64,000 nt of DNA from assembly GCA_963668365.1 (NCBI GenBank), contig OY764266.1, positions 3,162,001 to 3,226,000 on the forward strand, given 5' to 3'. Positions 19,518-29,686 of this stretch are shown here, in pieces (the first letter of the stretch is position 1; each line of letters starts with the position of its first letter). Under the pieces are notes generated by a model, which did not search any database, was not told where the DNA came from, and was given only the letters and a program-made list of their open reading frames with translations. Made by a program: the position numbers and the translations under genes. The DNA comes from VXNE01 sp963668365 (GTDB lineage Bacteria; Pseudomonadota; Gammaproteobacteria; Pseudomonadales; Azotimanducaceae).

Positions 19518-22064
19518 ATGTCGCTGTCCTTCCTGCAACCGGTCATGGCGCTGCTTTTCCTGGCGGTGCCATTGGTATGGTTCCTGCCGTCCCGGCCGAG
19601 GGTCGTCCACGGCGTTATCCGCAGCGTCGTTCTCGCCCTCGCCATCCTGGCATTGATGCAGCCCGTGCTGGTCCGCAGCGCCGTGGAACAGCACCACGCC
19701 ATCGTCATCGATCAGTCCGCCAGCCTGCTGCCGGGCGAGCGCGAAGGCGGGGTTGCCGTGGCGGGCGATCTGCTGGCCCGGCTCGGGGCCGGTCAAAGCG
19801 CCACCCTCGTCCAGGTCGGCGGCGACGAACGCGTTTCGCTCGACGCGGACATCGAGTGGATGCGGGCGCCCGCTGCCGGCGTGCAGTCGGTCGTCGACGG
19901 TCGATCCCCCCTGGGGGACGCGCTGGAACTCGCTGCCCAGTCGATACCCGCCGGACTGAGCGGGTCCGTCATGCTGATCTCCGACGGCCGCAGCACCGAC
20001 CGTCACTGGGGACGCCCGCTTGCCCAATTGCTAGAGCGAGAGATTCCCGTGCACACGGTGCAGCTTCGGTCCCGCGAAGACCCCTTCCTGGTCAATCTTC
20101 AATCCACCGCCGCCCGACCGGGAGAGTCGGTGCGCGTCATGGTCGACGTTGTCGGGGCCGGCAAGGCCCTCGAAGTCGTCCTGACCAGCGGCGACGATAC
20201 GCTGGGGAACTCGGGACCGTTCGACTGCGAGTCCCGATGTCCCGTCGGGATCGAGTTCGAGGCCGGGGAAGCCGGATTCCTCGATTTAGCCGCCGAACTC
20301 CGCGCGCCGTCCGGGTCCGATGACGATCTCTCCAACAACCGCCTGCGCGGCGTTGTCGCCATACAGGATGCCCTGCGCCTGCTCTATGTCGGCGACCGGC
20401 AGCGCGGCGCGGTCGACCGGCTCGAGTCGCTGCTCGGCGTCGGGTTCGATCTGACGGCGATGCCGCCGGGCGAGATCGGTGGCGGGTTCGACTTCGCCGG
20501 CTTCGACATCGTGATGCTCGACGACGTGCCGGCGCGCGCTCTGCCCGCGGAAACCCAGCGCCGCCTCATCGCCGCCGTTCAGGACCAGGGAGTCGGCGTC
20601 CTTGCGAGCGGCGGCGGAGGCGCCTTCGCGGACGGCGGCTACCATGGCACGCCGGTCGCGGACGTGCTGCCGGTCGAGATCACCGGCGAAGAGGAGAAGA
20701 TCGATCCGAGCGTAGGCCTAGCCATCATCATCGACACGTCGGGTTCCATGGCCGGTTCGCGCATCGAACTAGCCAAACAGGTCGCCCGAGTCGCCGTGCG
20801 CCGCCTGCAACCCCACGACCGCATCGGCATCGTGGAGTTCTACGGCGCCAAGCACTGGGCGGTGCCGATGCAGCCGGCCTCCAACAAGATCGAGATCGAC
20901 CGCGCCATCGGTCGCATGAAGGCCATCGGCGGCACCATTCTCTACCCCGCCATCCAGGAGGCCTACTACGGCCTGAAGAACGTCAACACCCGCTACAAGC
21001 ACATCCTGCTGATCACCGACGCCGGGGTGGAGGACAGCAACTACGAGCGCATGGTGCGCCGCATCTCCAGGGACAACATCAACGTTTCGACGATCCTCGC
21101 CGGACAGGGCGGTCACAACCTCATCATGTCCGACATCGCGAATTGGGGGCAGGGACGCTTCTACTCGGTGGGCGACCAGTTCAGCCTCGTCGAACTCATC
21201 CTCAAGCAGCCTTCCACGCGCAAGCCGCCGCGCTACAAGCGGGGCGTATTCGAACTGACTGCGCTCGGCGGACAGGGCTGGTGGGGCAGCGCCGACCCGC
21301 GCGTTCCGGCGTTGCTCGGCTACTCCGAGGTGCAAGCGCGCGAAGGCGCAGAGACGCTGCTGGAAGAGAACACGGGACAGGACCCCGTCCTCGCCACCTG
21401 GCACTTCGGCCTGGGAAGGGTCACCGCGCTCATGACCGAGCCGGTCGGCGAAGGCACCGCCTCCTGGCGGGACTGGCCGGACTACGGTTCCTTCCTGGGC
21501 AGATTGCTCGCGCGGACGGCGGCGGACAACCCGCCCTTCCGCCTGACCCTCGAGCGCCGCCGTCACATGCTGGACCTGACGGCGGAGCGAACCAGTCACG
21601 ATGGCCGGCTCGCTCCGCGGGCGGAAATGGTGGATGCCCAGGGCAGCTCCCTGTCATCCGAGGCCATCGAGTTCAAGGAAAACGCGCCTGGGCTGTTCGA
21701 AGCGGAGATTGTCCTCCCGCCCGGGGAAACCGCGCGGGTAGAAGTATCCGCCAGCCTCGCTCGCGTCAACCGGCCGGTTCGGCGCATCGCCGTTCCGGCG
21801 GCTTCCGACATCGCGAACGAAACCCAGGTCGACCCGGCAAGGGCACTGGACCTCGAGCGCCTGGCCGGACGCACCGGCGGCGTTCACCTCGCGAGCGTCG
21901 ATGGCACGCCGCCCTCCGGCCCGGTCGGCGAATGGCTCGTCGGCAACCAGGGCGAGTTGTCCTACGTGGTAACCCGGCTGTGGCCGCTCATGCTGTTGCT
22001 GGCCCTGGCTGCCTACATCGGAGAACTCCTCTATCGTCGCTGGCCGCGGGAGGTCCGGTTGTGA
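19518..22064 (+). CDS. VWA / glutamine-amidotransferase-like membrane protein
   Basis: 848 residues. Two N-terminal membrane helices lead to a first VWA-like segment (IVIDQSAS). Then come a class I glutamine-amidotransferase-like fold without the usual Cys (about residues 290-390) and a second VWA domain with an intact MIDAS (IIIDTSGSM, about 410). A beta-rich region and a C-terminal membrane helix (LMLLLALAAYIGELLY) complete it. Such proteins are common in BatA-MoxR clusters; the process controlled is unknown. The stop overlaps a GTG start of the giant TPR gene. Confidence 0.86.
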   Translation: MSLSFLQPVMALLFLAVPLVWFLPSRPRVVHGVIRSVVLALAILALMQPVLVRSAVEQHHAIVIDQSASLLPGEREGGVAVAGDLLARLGAGQSATLVQVGGDERVSLDADIEWMRAPAAGVQSVVDGRSPLGDALELAAQSIPAGLSGSVMLISDGRSTDRHWGRPLAQLLEREIPVHTVQLRSREDPFLVNLQSTAARPGESVRVMVDVVGAGKALEVVLTSGDDTLGNSGPFDCESRCPVGIEFEAGEAGFLDLAAELRAPSGSDDDLSNNRLRGVVAIQDALRLLYVGDRQRGAVDRLESLLGVGFDLTAMPPGEIGGGFDFAGFDIVMLDDVPARALPAETQRRLIAAVQDQGVGVLASGGGGAFADGGYHGTPVADVLPVEITGEEEKIDPSVGLAIIIDTSGSMAGSRIELAKQVARVAVRRLQPHDRIGIVEFYGAKHWAVPMQPASNKIEIDRAIGRMKAIGGTILYPAIQEAYYGLKNVNTRYKHILLITDAGVEDSNYERMVRRISRDNINVSTILAGQGGHNLIMSDIANWGQGRFYSVGDQFSLVELILKQPSTRKPPRYKRGVFELTALGGQGWWGSADPRVPALLGYSEVQAREGAETLLEENTGQDPVLATWHFGLGRVTALMTEPVGEGTASWRDWPDYGSFLGRLLARTAADNPPFRLTLERRRHMLDLTAERTSHDGRLAPRAEMVDAQGSSLSSEAIEFKENAPGLFEAEIVLPPGETARVEVSASLARVNRPVRRIAVPAASDIANETQVDPARALDLERLAGRTGGVHLASVDGTPPSGPVGEWLVGNQGELSYVVTRLWPLMLLLALAAYIGELLYRRWPREVRL

Positions 22065-25000
22065 GTGCCCCAAAGCCGGCGCCTTCGGCTTCGTTTTTCT
22101 TCTTGCGAGGGGTGCCCCCTCGCGCTCCCCGGCTGAGGGCTCTCTTCTTGCGAGGGGTGCCCCCTCGCGCTCCCCGGCTGAGGGCTCTCTTCTTGCGAGG
22201 GGTGCCCCCTCGCGCTCCCCGGGGGCGTTTGTTCCATGGAAGAGTGTCCTGGCGCATGGCCGCGATCGGGCTGGTTGTTGGCCTGCTCCCCGGCAGCGCG
22301 CAAGCCGCCAGCGCGCTCGCCGAAGTCGTGAAATCGAATGCGGCGTCCGCCCGCGTCGATCTGCAGAAGATCGATGCGCTCTACGACGAGACCATCCTCC
22401 AGGACGACAGCATCGAGCTCGCCGTGAGGCGCATCGGAGTGTTCGCCGACAATCGGGACAAATCCCCGCAGGAGCGCGCCAATCACCACCTGACGATCGC
22501 CCACATCCACTGGCGCCACGGCAGTCAGGAGCAGGCACTGCGTTCCGTTGACAGCGCGCTGGCGCTCCGGGAAACGCCAGACGGCCTGTTGCTCAAGGCC
22601 CGTCTCCTCGACGCGACCGGCAATCCTCTCGAGGCGACCGAGTGGTACGGGAAGGCCGACGACGCCACCGATAGTGCGGCGGAGCAGGAGTTCATCCGTA
22701 TCCGTCTCACAATGGCCGAGGCCAGCAACCGCAACATCGACGCGCTGGTGGCGCTCGCCGAACAGGGCGACGCGGCATTCCGCAACCGGGCGGCCATCGC
22801 CCTGGCGCTCCTCGGCCATTCGGACCAGGCGCTGGCTCTCTATGATCCCGACGAGGGGTCCGGCAATCCGTTCCGGCAGCACGCCCGCGTCGCCCAGTGG
22901 GCTATCGACGCCGGCGATTTTGACCTGGCCCAGGAAGCGTCCTGGACCGCCTTCCAGGCGACGCAGGTCCGCACCGACGCCCTGTACGCGCTGGCGCTGC
23001 TCGCCGAGTCGTATCGCAAGGACGATGCCCTCGACCAACTGCTCGCCCATCTCGCCCGGCAAACCGGGGCCAACGTCGAACCGGACCCGATGCTTGTCCA
23101 GGCCCGGGTGGACATCCTCATCGAGACCGAGAACTACGACGAGGCCATCGCGTTCTACGAGGCCGCGGACAGCGCCCGCGTCGACGTGGACGCCCGCAGT
23201 CGCCTCATCAAGCTCTACGAGGCCGCCGGGCGGACGGACGACATGGTGGCCGAGTACGAAACGCTGATGGCGAGGGAGCCCGACGTGGTGGCATGGTTCT
23301 CCGGCCTCGCGTCCCACTACCTGAACATGGCCCGCCCGGAAGACGCGCTCGATGTCTGGCGCCGGCTGGCGGCAAGCAATAGCGACCGGATCGACGTGCT
23401 CGTCGAAGCGGGCGAGGCGATGGTGCAGATGGGCTTCGTCGAGGAAGCCGTCGATGTCATCGAAGGCCACATGGCGTCTTCGGGAGAGAGTCCCCGGGGC
23501 CTCGTCTTCCTGTTCGACCTGCGCCTGCGCCGCGGCGAAACCGACCAGGCCGTCGCTTCGATCGAGCGCCTGGAAGCCGCCCTGGGGGACGGCACCACGG
23601 GCGTTCGAGACCTGGCCGATGCCTATGAACGGCTCAGCAGGCCCGAGGCGGCGATCCGCATTCTCGAGCGCTTGCGCGACCGCGAAGGCGAACTCGGCTA
23701 CGACGAACGCATGCGGCTTGCGTGGCTCTACAGCGTTGCCGGACGCAAGGAAGACGCCTTGGGGGCCTGGCGCGGAATCTGGGTGAGCGTCGAGAGCGCG
23801 GCCCGAAGAAACCTCGCGGAAAGCCAGTTCCTGCTGCTTGCGACCGAACTCAACACCCTGGGCGACATCGTCGTGGAGCTGGAGGAAAAACTCATCCTCA
23901 AACAGGCGGACCGCAACGAGGTCGGGCTCCTGGTGCGGATCTACACCGAAGTCGGCGACCACCTCTCCGCCACCGAAGTCATCGAGGAATACGCCCGCTA
24001 CAGCGATGCGGGCGAGGTCGAACGCCTGCGCCAGCTTGGCAAGGTCCACATGATGCTCGCCGACTATTCCGCCTACGACGCGGTGCTGCGCGAACTCGTG
24101 ACGGCGGATCCCGAGAACGAGGTCGAGCACATCCAGAACATCGTGCTCAACATGCTGGCCTTCGACCTGGCCGAGCAATCCGACGAACGCTACGGCGAGG
24201 TCCAGCACTGGCTCGCCCGCCTGCGCGAACTCGACGAGGAAGGCGTCAGCGGGGAGTTCGAAGCGGGCATCTACTCCATGGGCGGTTTCAACGCGGAAGC
24301 CATCGCGAGCTACCGCCGCGCGCTTGTTCTGCATCCCGAGAACAGCGACAACCTGCTGCTCATGGCCGACCTCCTGAAGAACTCGGGCCGGCGGGACGAA
24401 GCGGTAGCGATCCTCCAGTACGTGGCGGAGCATGCGTCGGACGACGCCGAGTTCGTCGTCGCCATCGACGGCATCATCAACATGATCGGCGCGCGCACGT
24501 TCACCGAGGAACTGACGCCGGCGATGCGCCGGACGTTCCGCTGGAGCCAGCGGATCATCCTGGAACGTATCGCCGGCCACAACGACAAGTTCTATCTGTA
24601 CCAACTGCTCGGGGACATCGCCCAGGAGGTGGGCGATGACGAGGCGGAATTCCGCGCCGTGGAGAATTCGCTCTCCGAAGCGGGGGTGCGACGCCCCTCG
24701 GTGCTGCGCGAGTTGGTGACATTGGCCACCGCCCAGGCAGGCTTCGCCGGGTTCTCGACCGGCGCCGGCGATCCCGAAAGGCAGCTCACGCACGGCCGGC
24801 GCCTGATCGGGCTGCGCCAGGAACTGCCGCCGGAGGTCTTCATCAACCTCGGCAAGGTTCTCTTGGAGGAAGGCGCGGTGCAGGCCGCCGTGCAGGCGTT
24901 CGACCTGATCAACGACATCACCGGCCTGATCAACGTGGACAAGACCAAGGCGGAGCTATTTCTCGACGCCGGGCATGCGGACGAGGCCCTGAACTGGTAC

Positions 25001-28000
25001 ACGCGGGCACTGAATGTGAACCGCGACGACCTCTCGCTTCTCGCCATGACGGCGATGCTGAGAGAAGCGCGCGGCCAGGACGACGTCGCCAACGCGTTGT
25101 ACTTCCGCGCTGTCGAGAACGTCCTCCGCGCTCTGGCGACGACACGGGCGGAGGAGCGCCCGGGCGCGAACGCCTCGCCCTTCGCATTGATGGGCCTGGG
25201 TCCCGACACGAGCGTCACGCGCGACTACCGCACCTACTTCGAGTACCTCGCCCAGGGACTTCTCACGACCTGGCCCGACGATTCGAAGAAGTCCGAAGCC
25301 CGCATCGATGCCGTCAGGGCAATGTTCGACTCGGAACTTGCCGTCGTCCTTGCCGACGCTCCGAAAGATGCCGACGCGGATGATGCGAACGCGTCGGAAA
25401 CCGACGGCATGGAACTGGAGGAATTCACGCGTCTCGACCGCATCGCCGGTTTTGCGCGCCGCATGGCCGAACGCGCCGGGGACGGCAACCTCGTTGCATA
25501 CCTGGACGCCGCCCTCGGCGAGAGATTCACCGTTGAACCCGATGGTGTCGCCGGCCTCTCGACGGACGGGCCTCTGCTTCGCCGGCACATGGAAAACGCG
25601 AAGCGCAACGACGACTTCGAGGCCGCGGTGCGCCTTGCCCGGCTCGCCGGCGACGATGAGGATCTCCTGGCCCTGTTCCGGGACCGGATCAACGATGGCA
25701 GCTACCGCGAGGGTCTCGCCTACGCCCGCTCGCTGCTGGACGAGAGCAACTTCAAGCGGCTGGTGGCGGCGATCGCGACGACCCTCAAGGACAATGCCGA
25801 ATCGTTCCTCGAACTGGTCCGGGCCGACGCCGACCTCGTGCTTGAAATCGAGGCGGACCTGGGTCGCGAAATCGTCGCGGTCGAGGAGTTGTTCGACATG
25901 CTCGCGGACCCCGCCGCAGAGGCGGATCCCAGCTTTCTCTTCTTCATCTCCGGCGACGGCATATGGGATTACCTCAAGGCGAAGGCATCCGTCGACGATC
26001 AGCTTCGACACCTTGCCGCGACGGCCACCCGCGAGAGGCGCGGCGAGTTCGGGTCCCGCGCCTTCATTTCCATGTTCCGCGACCTGCTGAAGATCGAGTT
26101 GTCACCGCCGCAACGCGAAACACTGAAGGCGGCCGGCGGGGAATACCTCGGCAAGCAGGATCTCAAGAGCGAGTTCACTCGATCCACGATCTTCCGGGTG
26201 TTGCTGGTTCCCGAGTCGCACCCCGCCAACCGGGTCGTGCTGTACGAACTCGCGGGCCAGGCACAGCGCATGGCCCAGATGAGCTTCGATATCGCCGGGA
26301 CCCTCAAGAGCATCCTGGAAGGCACCGACGACGAAGCCTTTTCGAAACTGCTCGAACTGGAACGAGCCGGCGTTCGTTACTACGGCGCCATATCGGGCAC
26401 CGATGAGAAGTATGCGCCGGTCCGGTCGCGCATCCTGGATTCCGTCCGGCGCGGCGACCCGGAATACGACGCCGAAACCGTGCGCATCGTCTACCGGTTC
26501 GAGTTCTCCAACCGGTATTTCGGCGGTCAGGCGTCGCGCGAGAAGATGGAGCGCCGCGCGGAACTGCTGCCGATCCTCATCGAACGCTATCCGGACGATC
26601 AGCGGTATCGGCGCGAACTCGTGATCGCGCATCTCGGTCTCGCGCAATGGGATGCGGCGGAGAAAGCGCTGTTTGCGTGTCGTGAAGGCGAACCCGGGGA
26701 TGAGATTCTGCGCGCCGCCCTGTACCACCTCCTGACCTACCGGGAGCGGTACGACGCGGCGCTCGCGCTCGTGACCGATGGAGGGCCCGACCTGCGCGAA
26801 CCGCCGGTCATCGAGGATCTGCTTGAGAAAGTTCGGGCGGCGCGGACATTCGAACCCGCGTCCAGCCCCCGAATCTTCCGCACGATCTATCGCGGCACCC
26901 TCGAACCCACCTGGAGCCACCTGTCGCCGCAGGTCGACCGCGGTGTCGACGCCCTGCGCGAACTCGCTGCCGACGACGCCGACCCGCAGGACGACATGGC
27001 GCGGAAAACGTTGCGCACCGTCTGGCGCGGCGCGCTGGCTCCGAACGAAGAACGCGCCTACGCGCCGCCGCCCGGTTTCATGATCGATACCTTGCTGTCG
27101 CTGCCGCTAGTTCCCGATTCCGAGGATGGGGTTGGTTACTTCCCGAGGGGGACCAGCCGGGACTTCCGGCTCGACGCCCTGCTCAAGGAGGGTGACGCGC
27201 CGGATCCGCAGACCCTGTTCGAGACTATCGCGACGCGGCCCTTTGGCGCTCCCGAGTTCGATTTGTACCTGCGCTCACTTATCCACGACCAGAGACGGCA
27301 CCAGCACCGCTTCTACCGGCTGCTGGGCAAAGCCTTTGCCGCCGACGGCGGGCGGCTCGAAGCGCTGTCCGCCCGCATAGGCGAACTCGGCGATCACGAC
27401 TTCACGCTATGGATGCTCCTGCGCCACGAGGGGGAGGAGGACCTCACCGAGGCGGACCACGCTGCCTTCCGGGAACGGGCGAACAGGATCGAAGACCCAT
27501 CGACGCTGCAAATCCGCGCCATGGCGAGGCTGCACGCCAGGGCCGGGGCGTTCGAGGAGGCATCGGATCACTATCGGCTCCTGACGGCCAAACTCGCGCG
27601 CCACGGCGAGTTCGCCGGCCAACGACGTGGGATGATCGTCATGGGGGGCTCCGCCGAGGCATTCATGGACCTCTCCGAGCTTGCGCGCGAAGTCACCGGG
27701 ACGCTGCCGCCGCAGTCCGCCCGGGACACGTTGGAGAGCATCGTGGTATCCGCGCGCCGCGCCGACCGGCACGATGCCTACACGGCCTATTTCGACGTGT
27801 TCCTGCTGCGTGCCCTCGCCCACCTCCATACGCCGAAGGAAACGCTCGCCGAAGCCGCCCGGTTCTCTCCAACCGCGACAGATGTCGAGATGCCGCTGGG
27901 CGCATGGGAGGCGCCGAAGGCGGTGGAACTGGTACGGCTACATGCCATGGCGGGAAACGAGGCGCGCGCGATCGAACTGCTGCGGGCCCTTCTCGGCTCG

Positions 28001-28720
28001 ACAGGGCAGGAAGCGGATTCCATTGAGGACCTGCCGGAGTCGCAGGTGCAAGAGAGATACCAGCTCATCAATGTCCTGAACGCGCTAGGGCGACTCTACG
28101 GCCTGCGGCAACCGGATCTCTACTCAGGAACCCCACCTGCGCTTCACGCGCTGATCCTTCATCGCGAACGTCCGTTCCCGGCCGAGCCAGAACATTACTG
28201 GTCGGGCGACGTGGCCTGGATGGCCACCGTCGCGGACGCGTTGATCTCCTGGCTGGACGATCCCGAACTCGATCGCGGGGCCATGCTGGAAACAGCGTTT
28301 GTCGTCGCCTGGCAGTTGCATTCACGCGGCGAGCAGGAGCACGCCCGGGCCGTCGTGTCAAAGCTCGCCGACAGGGTCACCGCGGACCCGAAGCGGCTGG
28401 GTCTTCAGCATCTCGTCCTGATGGCATTGCGCGTCGGCAACCCTCTGCCGCCCGAACTCGCCGCCGAAGCCCTGGCCCAGGGCAACCTCAGCGTCGAGCA
28501 GGAGGTCGAAATCATCGAGGGGCTTCAACACGCCAGCGACCCCGCGACAGCGCTGCAGGTCGGCCGCTTGGCGGATACCGACGACAAGCTGGCCGTGATG
28601 CGGGCACTGGCCCCGCTGGCGGATGCCGTCGGCGACGAGGACTATGCCGAGAATCTCAAGGATCGAATCAGCGCTTCCGAGGAAGCGCGACATGGCTTGC
28701 GCCTCGACGAATCCGCATGA
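22061..28720 (+). CDS. Giant exported TPR-repeat protein with REP-derived N-terminus
   Basis: If translation begins at the GTG overlapping the previous stop (22061, with GGGAGG upstream) the product has 2,219 residues; from the ATG at 22256 it has 2,154. The second start gives a clean signal peptide (MAAIGLVVGLLPGSAQA). The first adds 65 residues, of which about 45 are three translated 45-bp REP-like units (LRGVPPRAPRLRALF repeated). The body is helical repeats of TPR type from residue ~100 to the end, with many pairs such as DAYERLSRPEAAIRILERL. No enzymatic motif seen. It ends the MoxR cluster; a periplasmic scaffold role is inference. Confidence 0.85.
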   Translation: MSAPKPAPSASFFFLRGVPPRAPRLRALFLRGVPPRAPRLRALFLRGVPPRAPRGRLFHGRVSWRMAAIGLVVGLLPGSAQAASALAEVVKSNAASARVDLQKIDALYDETILQDDSIELAVRRIGVFADNRDKSPQERANHHLTIAHIHWRHGSQEQALRSVDSALALRETPDGLLLKARLLDATGNPLEATEWYGKADDATDSAAEQEFIRIRLTMAEASNRNIDALVALAEQGDAAFRNRAAIALALLGHSDQALALYDPDEGSGNPFRQHARVAQWAIDAGDFDLAQEASWTAFQATQVRTDALYALALLAESYRKDDALDQLLAHLARQTGANVEPDPMLVQARVDILIETENYDEAIAFYEAADSARVDVDARSRLIKLYEAAGRTDDMVAEYETLMAREPDVVAWFSGLASHYLNMARPEDALDVWRRLAASNSDRIDVLVEAGEAMVQMGFVEEAVDVIEGHMASSGESPRGLVFLFDLRLRRGETDQAVASIERLEAALGDGTTGVRDLADAYERLSRPEAAIRILERLRDREGELGYDERMRLAWLYSVAGRKEDALGAWRGIWVSVESAARRNLAESQFLLLATELNTLGDIVVELEEKLILKQADRNEVGLLVRIYTEVGDHLSATEVIEEYARYSDAGEVERLRQLGKVHMMLADYSAYDAVLRELVTADPENEVEHIQNIVLNMLAFDLAEQSDERYGEVQHWLARLRELDEEGVSGEFEAGIYSMGGFNAEAIASYRRALVLHPENSDNLLLMADLLKNSGRRDEAVAILQYVAEHASDDAEFVVAIDGIINMIGARTFTEELTPAMRRTFRWSQRIILERIAGHNDKFYLYQLLGDIAQEVGDDEAEFRAVENSLSEAGVRRPSVLRELVTLATAQAGFAGFSTGAGDPERQLTHGRRLIGLRQELPPEVFINLGKVLLEEGAVQAAVQAFDLINDITGLINVDKTKAELFLDAGHADEALNWYTRALNVNRDDLSLLAMTAMLREARGQDDVANALYFRAVENVLRALATTRAEERPGANASPFALMGLGPDTSVTRDYRTYFEYLAQGLLTTWPDDSKKSEARIDAVRAMFDSELAVVLADAPKDADADDANASETDGMELEEFTRLDRIAGFARRMAERAGDGNLVAYLDAALGERFTVEPDGVAGLSTDGPLLRRHMENAKRNDDFEAAVRLARLAGDDEDLLALFRDRINDGSYREGLAYARSLLDESNFKRLVAAIATTLKDNAESFLELVRADADLVLEIEADLGREIVAVEELFDMLADPAAEADPSFLFFISGDGIWDYLKAKASVDDQLRHLAATATRERRGEFGSRAFISMFRDLLKIELSPPQRETLKAAGGEYLGKQDLKSEFTRSTIFRVLLVPESHPANRVVLYELAGQAQRMAQMSFDIAGTLKSILEGTDDEAFSKLLELERAGVRYYGAISGTDEKYAPVRSRILDSVRRGDPEYDAETVRIVYRFEFSNRYFGGQASREKMERRAELLPILIERYPDDQRYRRELVIAHLGLAQWDAAEKALFACREGEPGDEILRAALYHLLTYRERYDAALALVTDGGPDLREPPVIEDLLEKVRAARTFEPASSPRIFRTIYRGTLEPTWSHLSPQVDRGVDALRELAADDADPQDDMARKTLRTVWRGALAPNEERAYAPPPGFMIDTLLSLPLVPDSEDGVGYFPRGTSRDFRLDALLKEGDAPDPQTLFETIATRPFGAPEFDLYLRSLIHDQRRHQHRFYRLLGKAFAADGGRLEALSARIGELGDHDFTLWMLLRHEGEEDLTEADHAAFRERANRIEDPSTLQIRAMARLHARAGAFEEASDHYRLLTAKLARHGEFAGQRRGMIVMGGSAEAFMDLSELAREVTGTLPPQSARDTLESIVVSARRADRHDAYTAYFDVFLLRALAHLHTPKETLAEAARFSPTATDVEMPLGAWEAPKAVELVRLHAMAGNEARAIELLRALLGSTGQEADSIEDLPESQVQERYQLINVLNALGRLYGLRQPDLYSGTPPALHALILHRERPFPAEPEHYWSGDVAWMATVADALISWLDDPELDRGAMLETAFVVAWQLHSRGEQEHARAVVSKLADRVTADPKRLGLQHLVLMALRVGNPLPPELAAEALAQGNLSVEQEVEIIEGLQHASDPATALQVGRLADTDDKLAVMRALAPLADAVGDEDYAENLKDRISASEEARHGLRLDESA
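22098..22230 (+). repeat. Three tandem 45-bp REP-like units inside a coding frame
   Basis: Units start at 22103, 22148 and 22193 (exact 45-base period). Each holds the palindrome GCGAGGGGTGCCCCCTCGC followed by GCTCCCCGG. The length is a multiple of three, so the upstream frame stays open through all copies. They are the same family as the copies at 7.9 and 9.2 kb. Confidence 0.9.
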
Positions 28721-28740
28721 CGCCGGACGAAGCGGCTCGT

Positions 28741-28774
28741 AGGCGCGGGTTCCCAGCTGCAGGTCCGCGCCTTT
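28741..28774. terminator. Possible stem-loop terminator between convergent genes
   Basis: AGGCGCGG (28741-28748) pairs with CCGCGCCT (28765-28772), followed by a short T run. It lies exactly between the end of the giant TPR gene and the end of the DUF815 gene. The loop is large (16 bases) and the T tract short, so this is moderate evidence. Confidence 0.4.
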
Positions 28775-29676
28775 CAGGCATCAGACCGCGCGGTCTCGGA
28801 GCGATCCTCCTCCAGCAGCGACTTGCCTATCCAGTGGCGGACGAAATAGTAGGCCATCCTGCCGTTTCGGGCGCCGCGGCCAAGAGCCCACTGCAGCGCT
28901 GCCTTGCGCAGATCCTCGTTCCAGGCGCACCGCGCGCCATGCTCGCGCGCCAGGCGCTCGAGCCAGTGGCGCACCACCTCCAGGTACTCGTCCTGCCGGA
29001 ACGGATGGAACGATAGCCAAAGGCCGAACCGGTCCGACAGCGAGATCTTCTCCTCCACCGCCTCATCCTCGTGCAGTTCGCCTTCGCGATGACGCGCGCC
29101 GAGGTTGTCCGACATGAACTCGGAAATCAGGTGGCGGCGATTGGAAGTGGCATAGATCAGCACGTTTTCGCTCTGCCGGAAAACTGATCCCTCGAGGGCG
29201 CTCTTGAGTTCCTTGTAGGACGGATCGTCCCGCTCGAACGACAGGTCGTCACAGACGATGACGAACCAGTAGGGTTCGTGGCGCAGTTCCGAGACGATCC
29301 CGGCGATGTCCCCCAGGGCGCGCTTGTCCACCTCGACGAGGCGCAATCCCTTTTCGCGGTAGCGGTTCAGCAACGCATGAATCAGGGACGACTTGCCCGT
29401 GCCCCGCGCTCCCCACAGCAGCGCGTTGTTCGCCGGGTAGCCGGCAATGAACTGCGCGGTATTGGTTTCGATGCGTTCCTTCTGCAGATCTATCTCGAGC
29501 AGGTCATCGAGTTCTATGTCGTCCAGGTCATCGAGGGCGACGAACCGATCCCTGCCGCGCCAGACCGCCGCGGGAGTCTCCGACCAGTCGACGGGCTCCG
29601 ACGCGGGCAGCAGCGCGGAGATTCTCTGGACGAGGCGGTGACCGCTCGATACCAGGCTTTCCAACGAGTCGTTCAT
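28774..29676 (-). CDS. DUF815 family AAA-type ATPase
   Basis: 300 residues from the ATG at 29676. Walker A GARGTGKSS, Walker B FVIVCDDLSFE, a sensor segment LIYATSNRRHL and the C-terminal helical part FHPFRQDEYLEVVRHW match the DUF815 P-loop family of unknown function. It is the last gene of a four-gene minus-strand set (GNAT, DUF503, a small membrane protein, DUF815) with gaps of 0-20 bases. Confidence 0.88.
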   Translation of the reverse strand: MNDSLESLVSSGHRLVQRISALLPASEPVDWSETPAAVWRGRDRFVALDDLDDIELDDLLEIDLQKERIETNTAQFIAGYPANNALLWGARGTGKSSLIHALLNRYREKGLRLVEVDKRALGDIAGIVSELRHEPYWFVIVCDDLSFERDDPSYKELKSALEGSVFRQSENVLIYATSNRRHLISEFMSDNLGARHREGELHEDEAVEEKISLSDRFGLWLSFHPFRQDEYLEVVRHWLERLAREHGARCAWNEDLRKAALQWALGRGARNGRMAYYFVRHWIGKSLLEEDRSETARSDA

Positions 29677-29686
29677 CGGCGGGCGG

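Noticed and set aside
22103..22230. Three regular 45-bp repeats could be taken for a CRISPR array
   Set aside because: There are no spacers of variable sequence; the units are contiguous and contain long palindromes shared with other sites, so they are REP-like.
22031..24793. Long minus-strand open frame (920 codons) opposite the giant TPR gene
   Set aside because: It has no start signal and no domain, and mirrors codon bias of the TPR frame.
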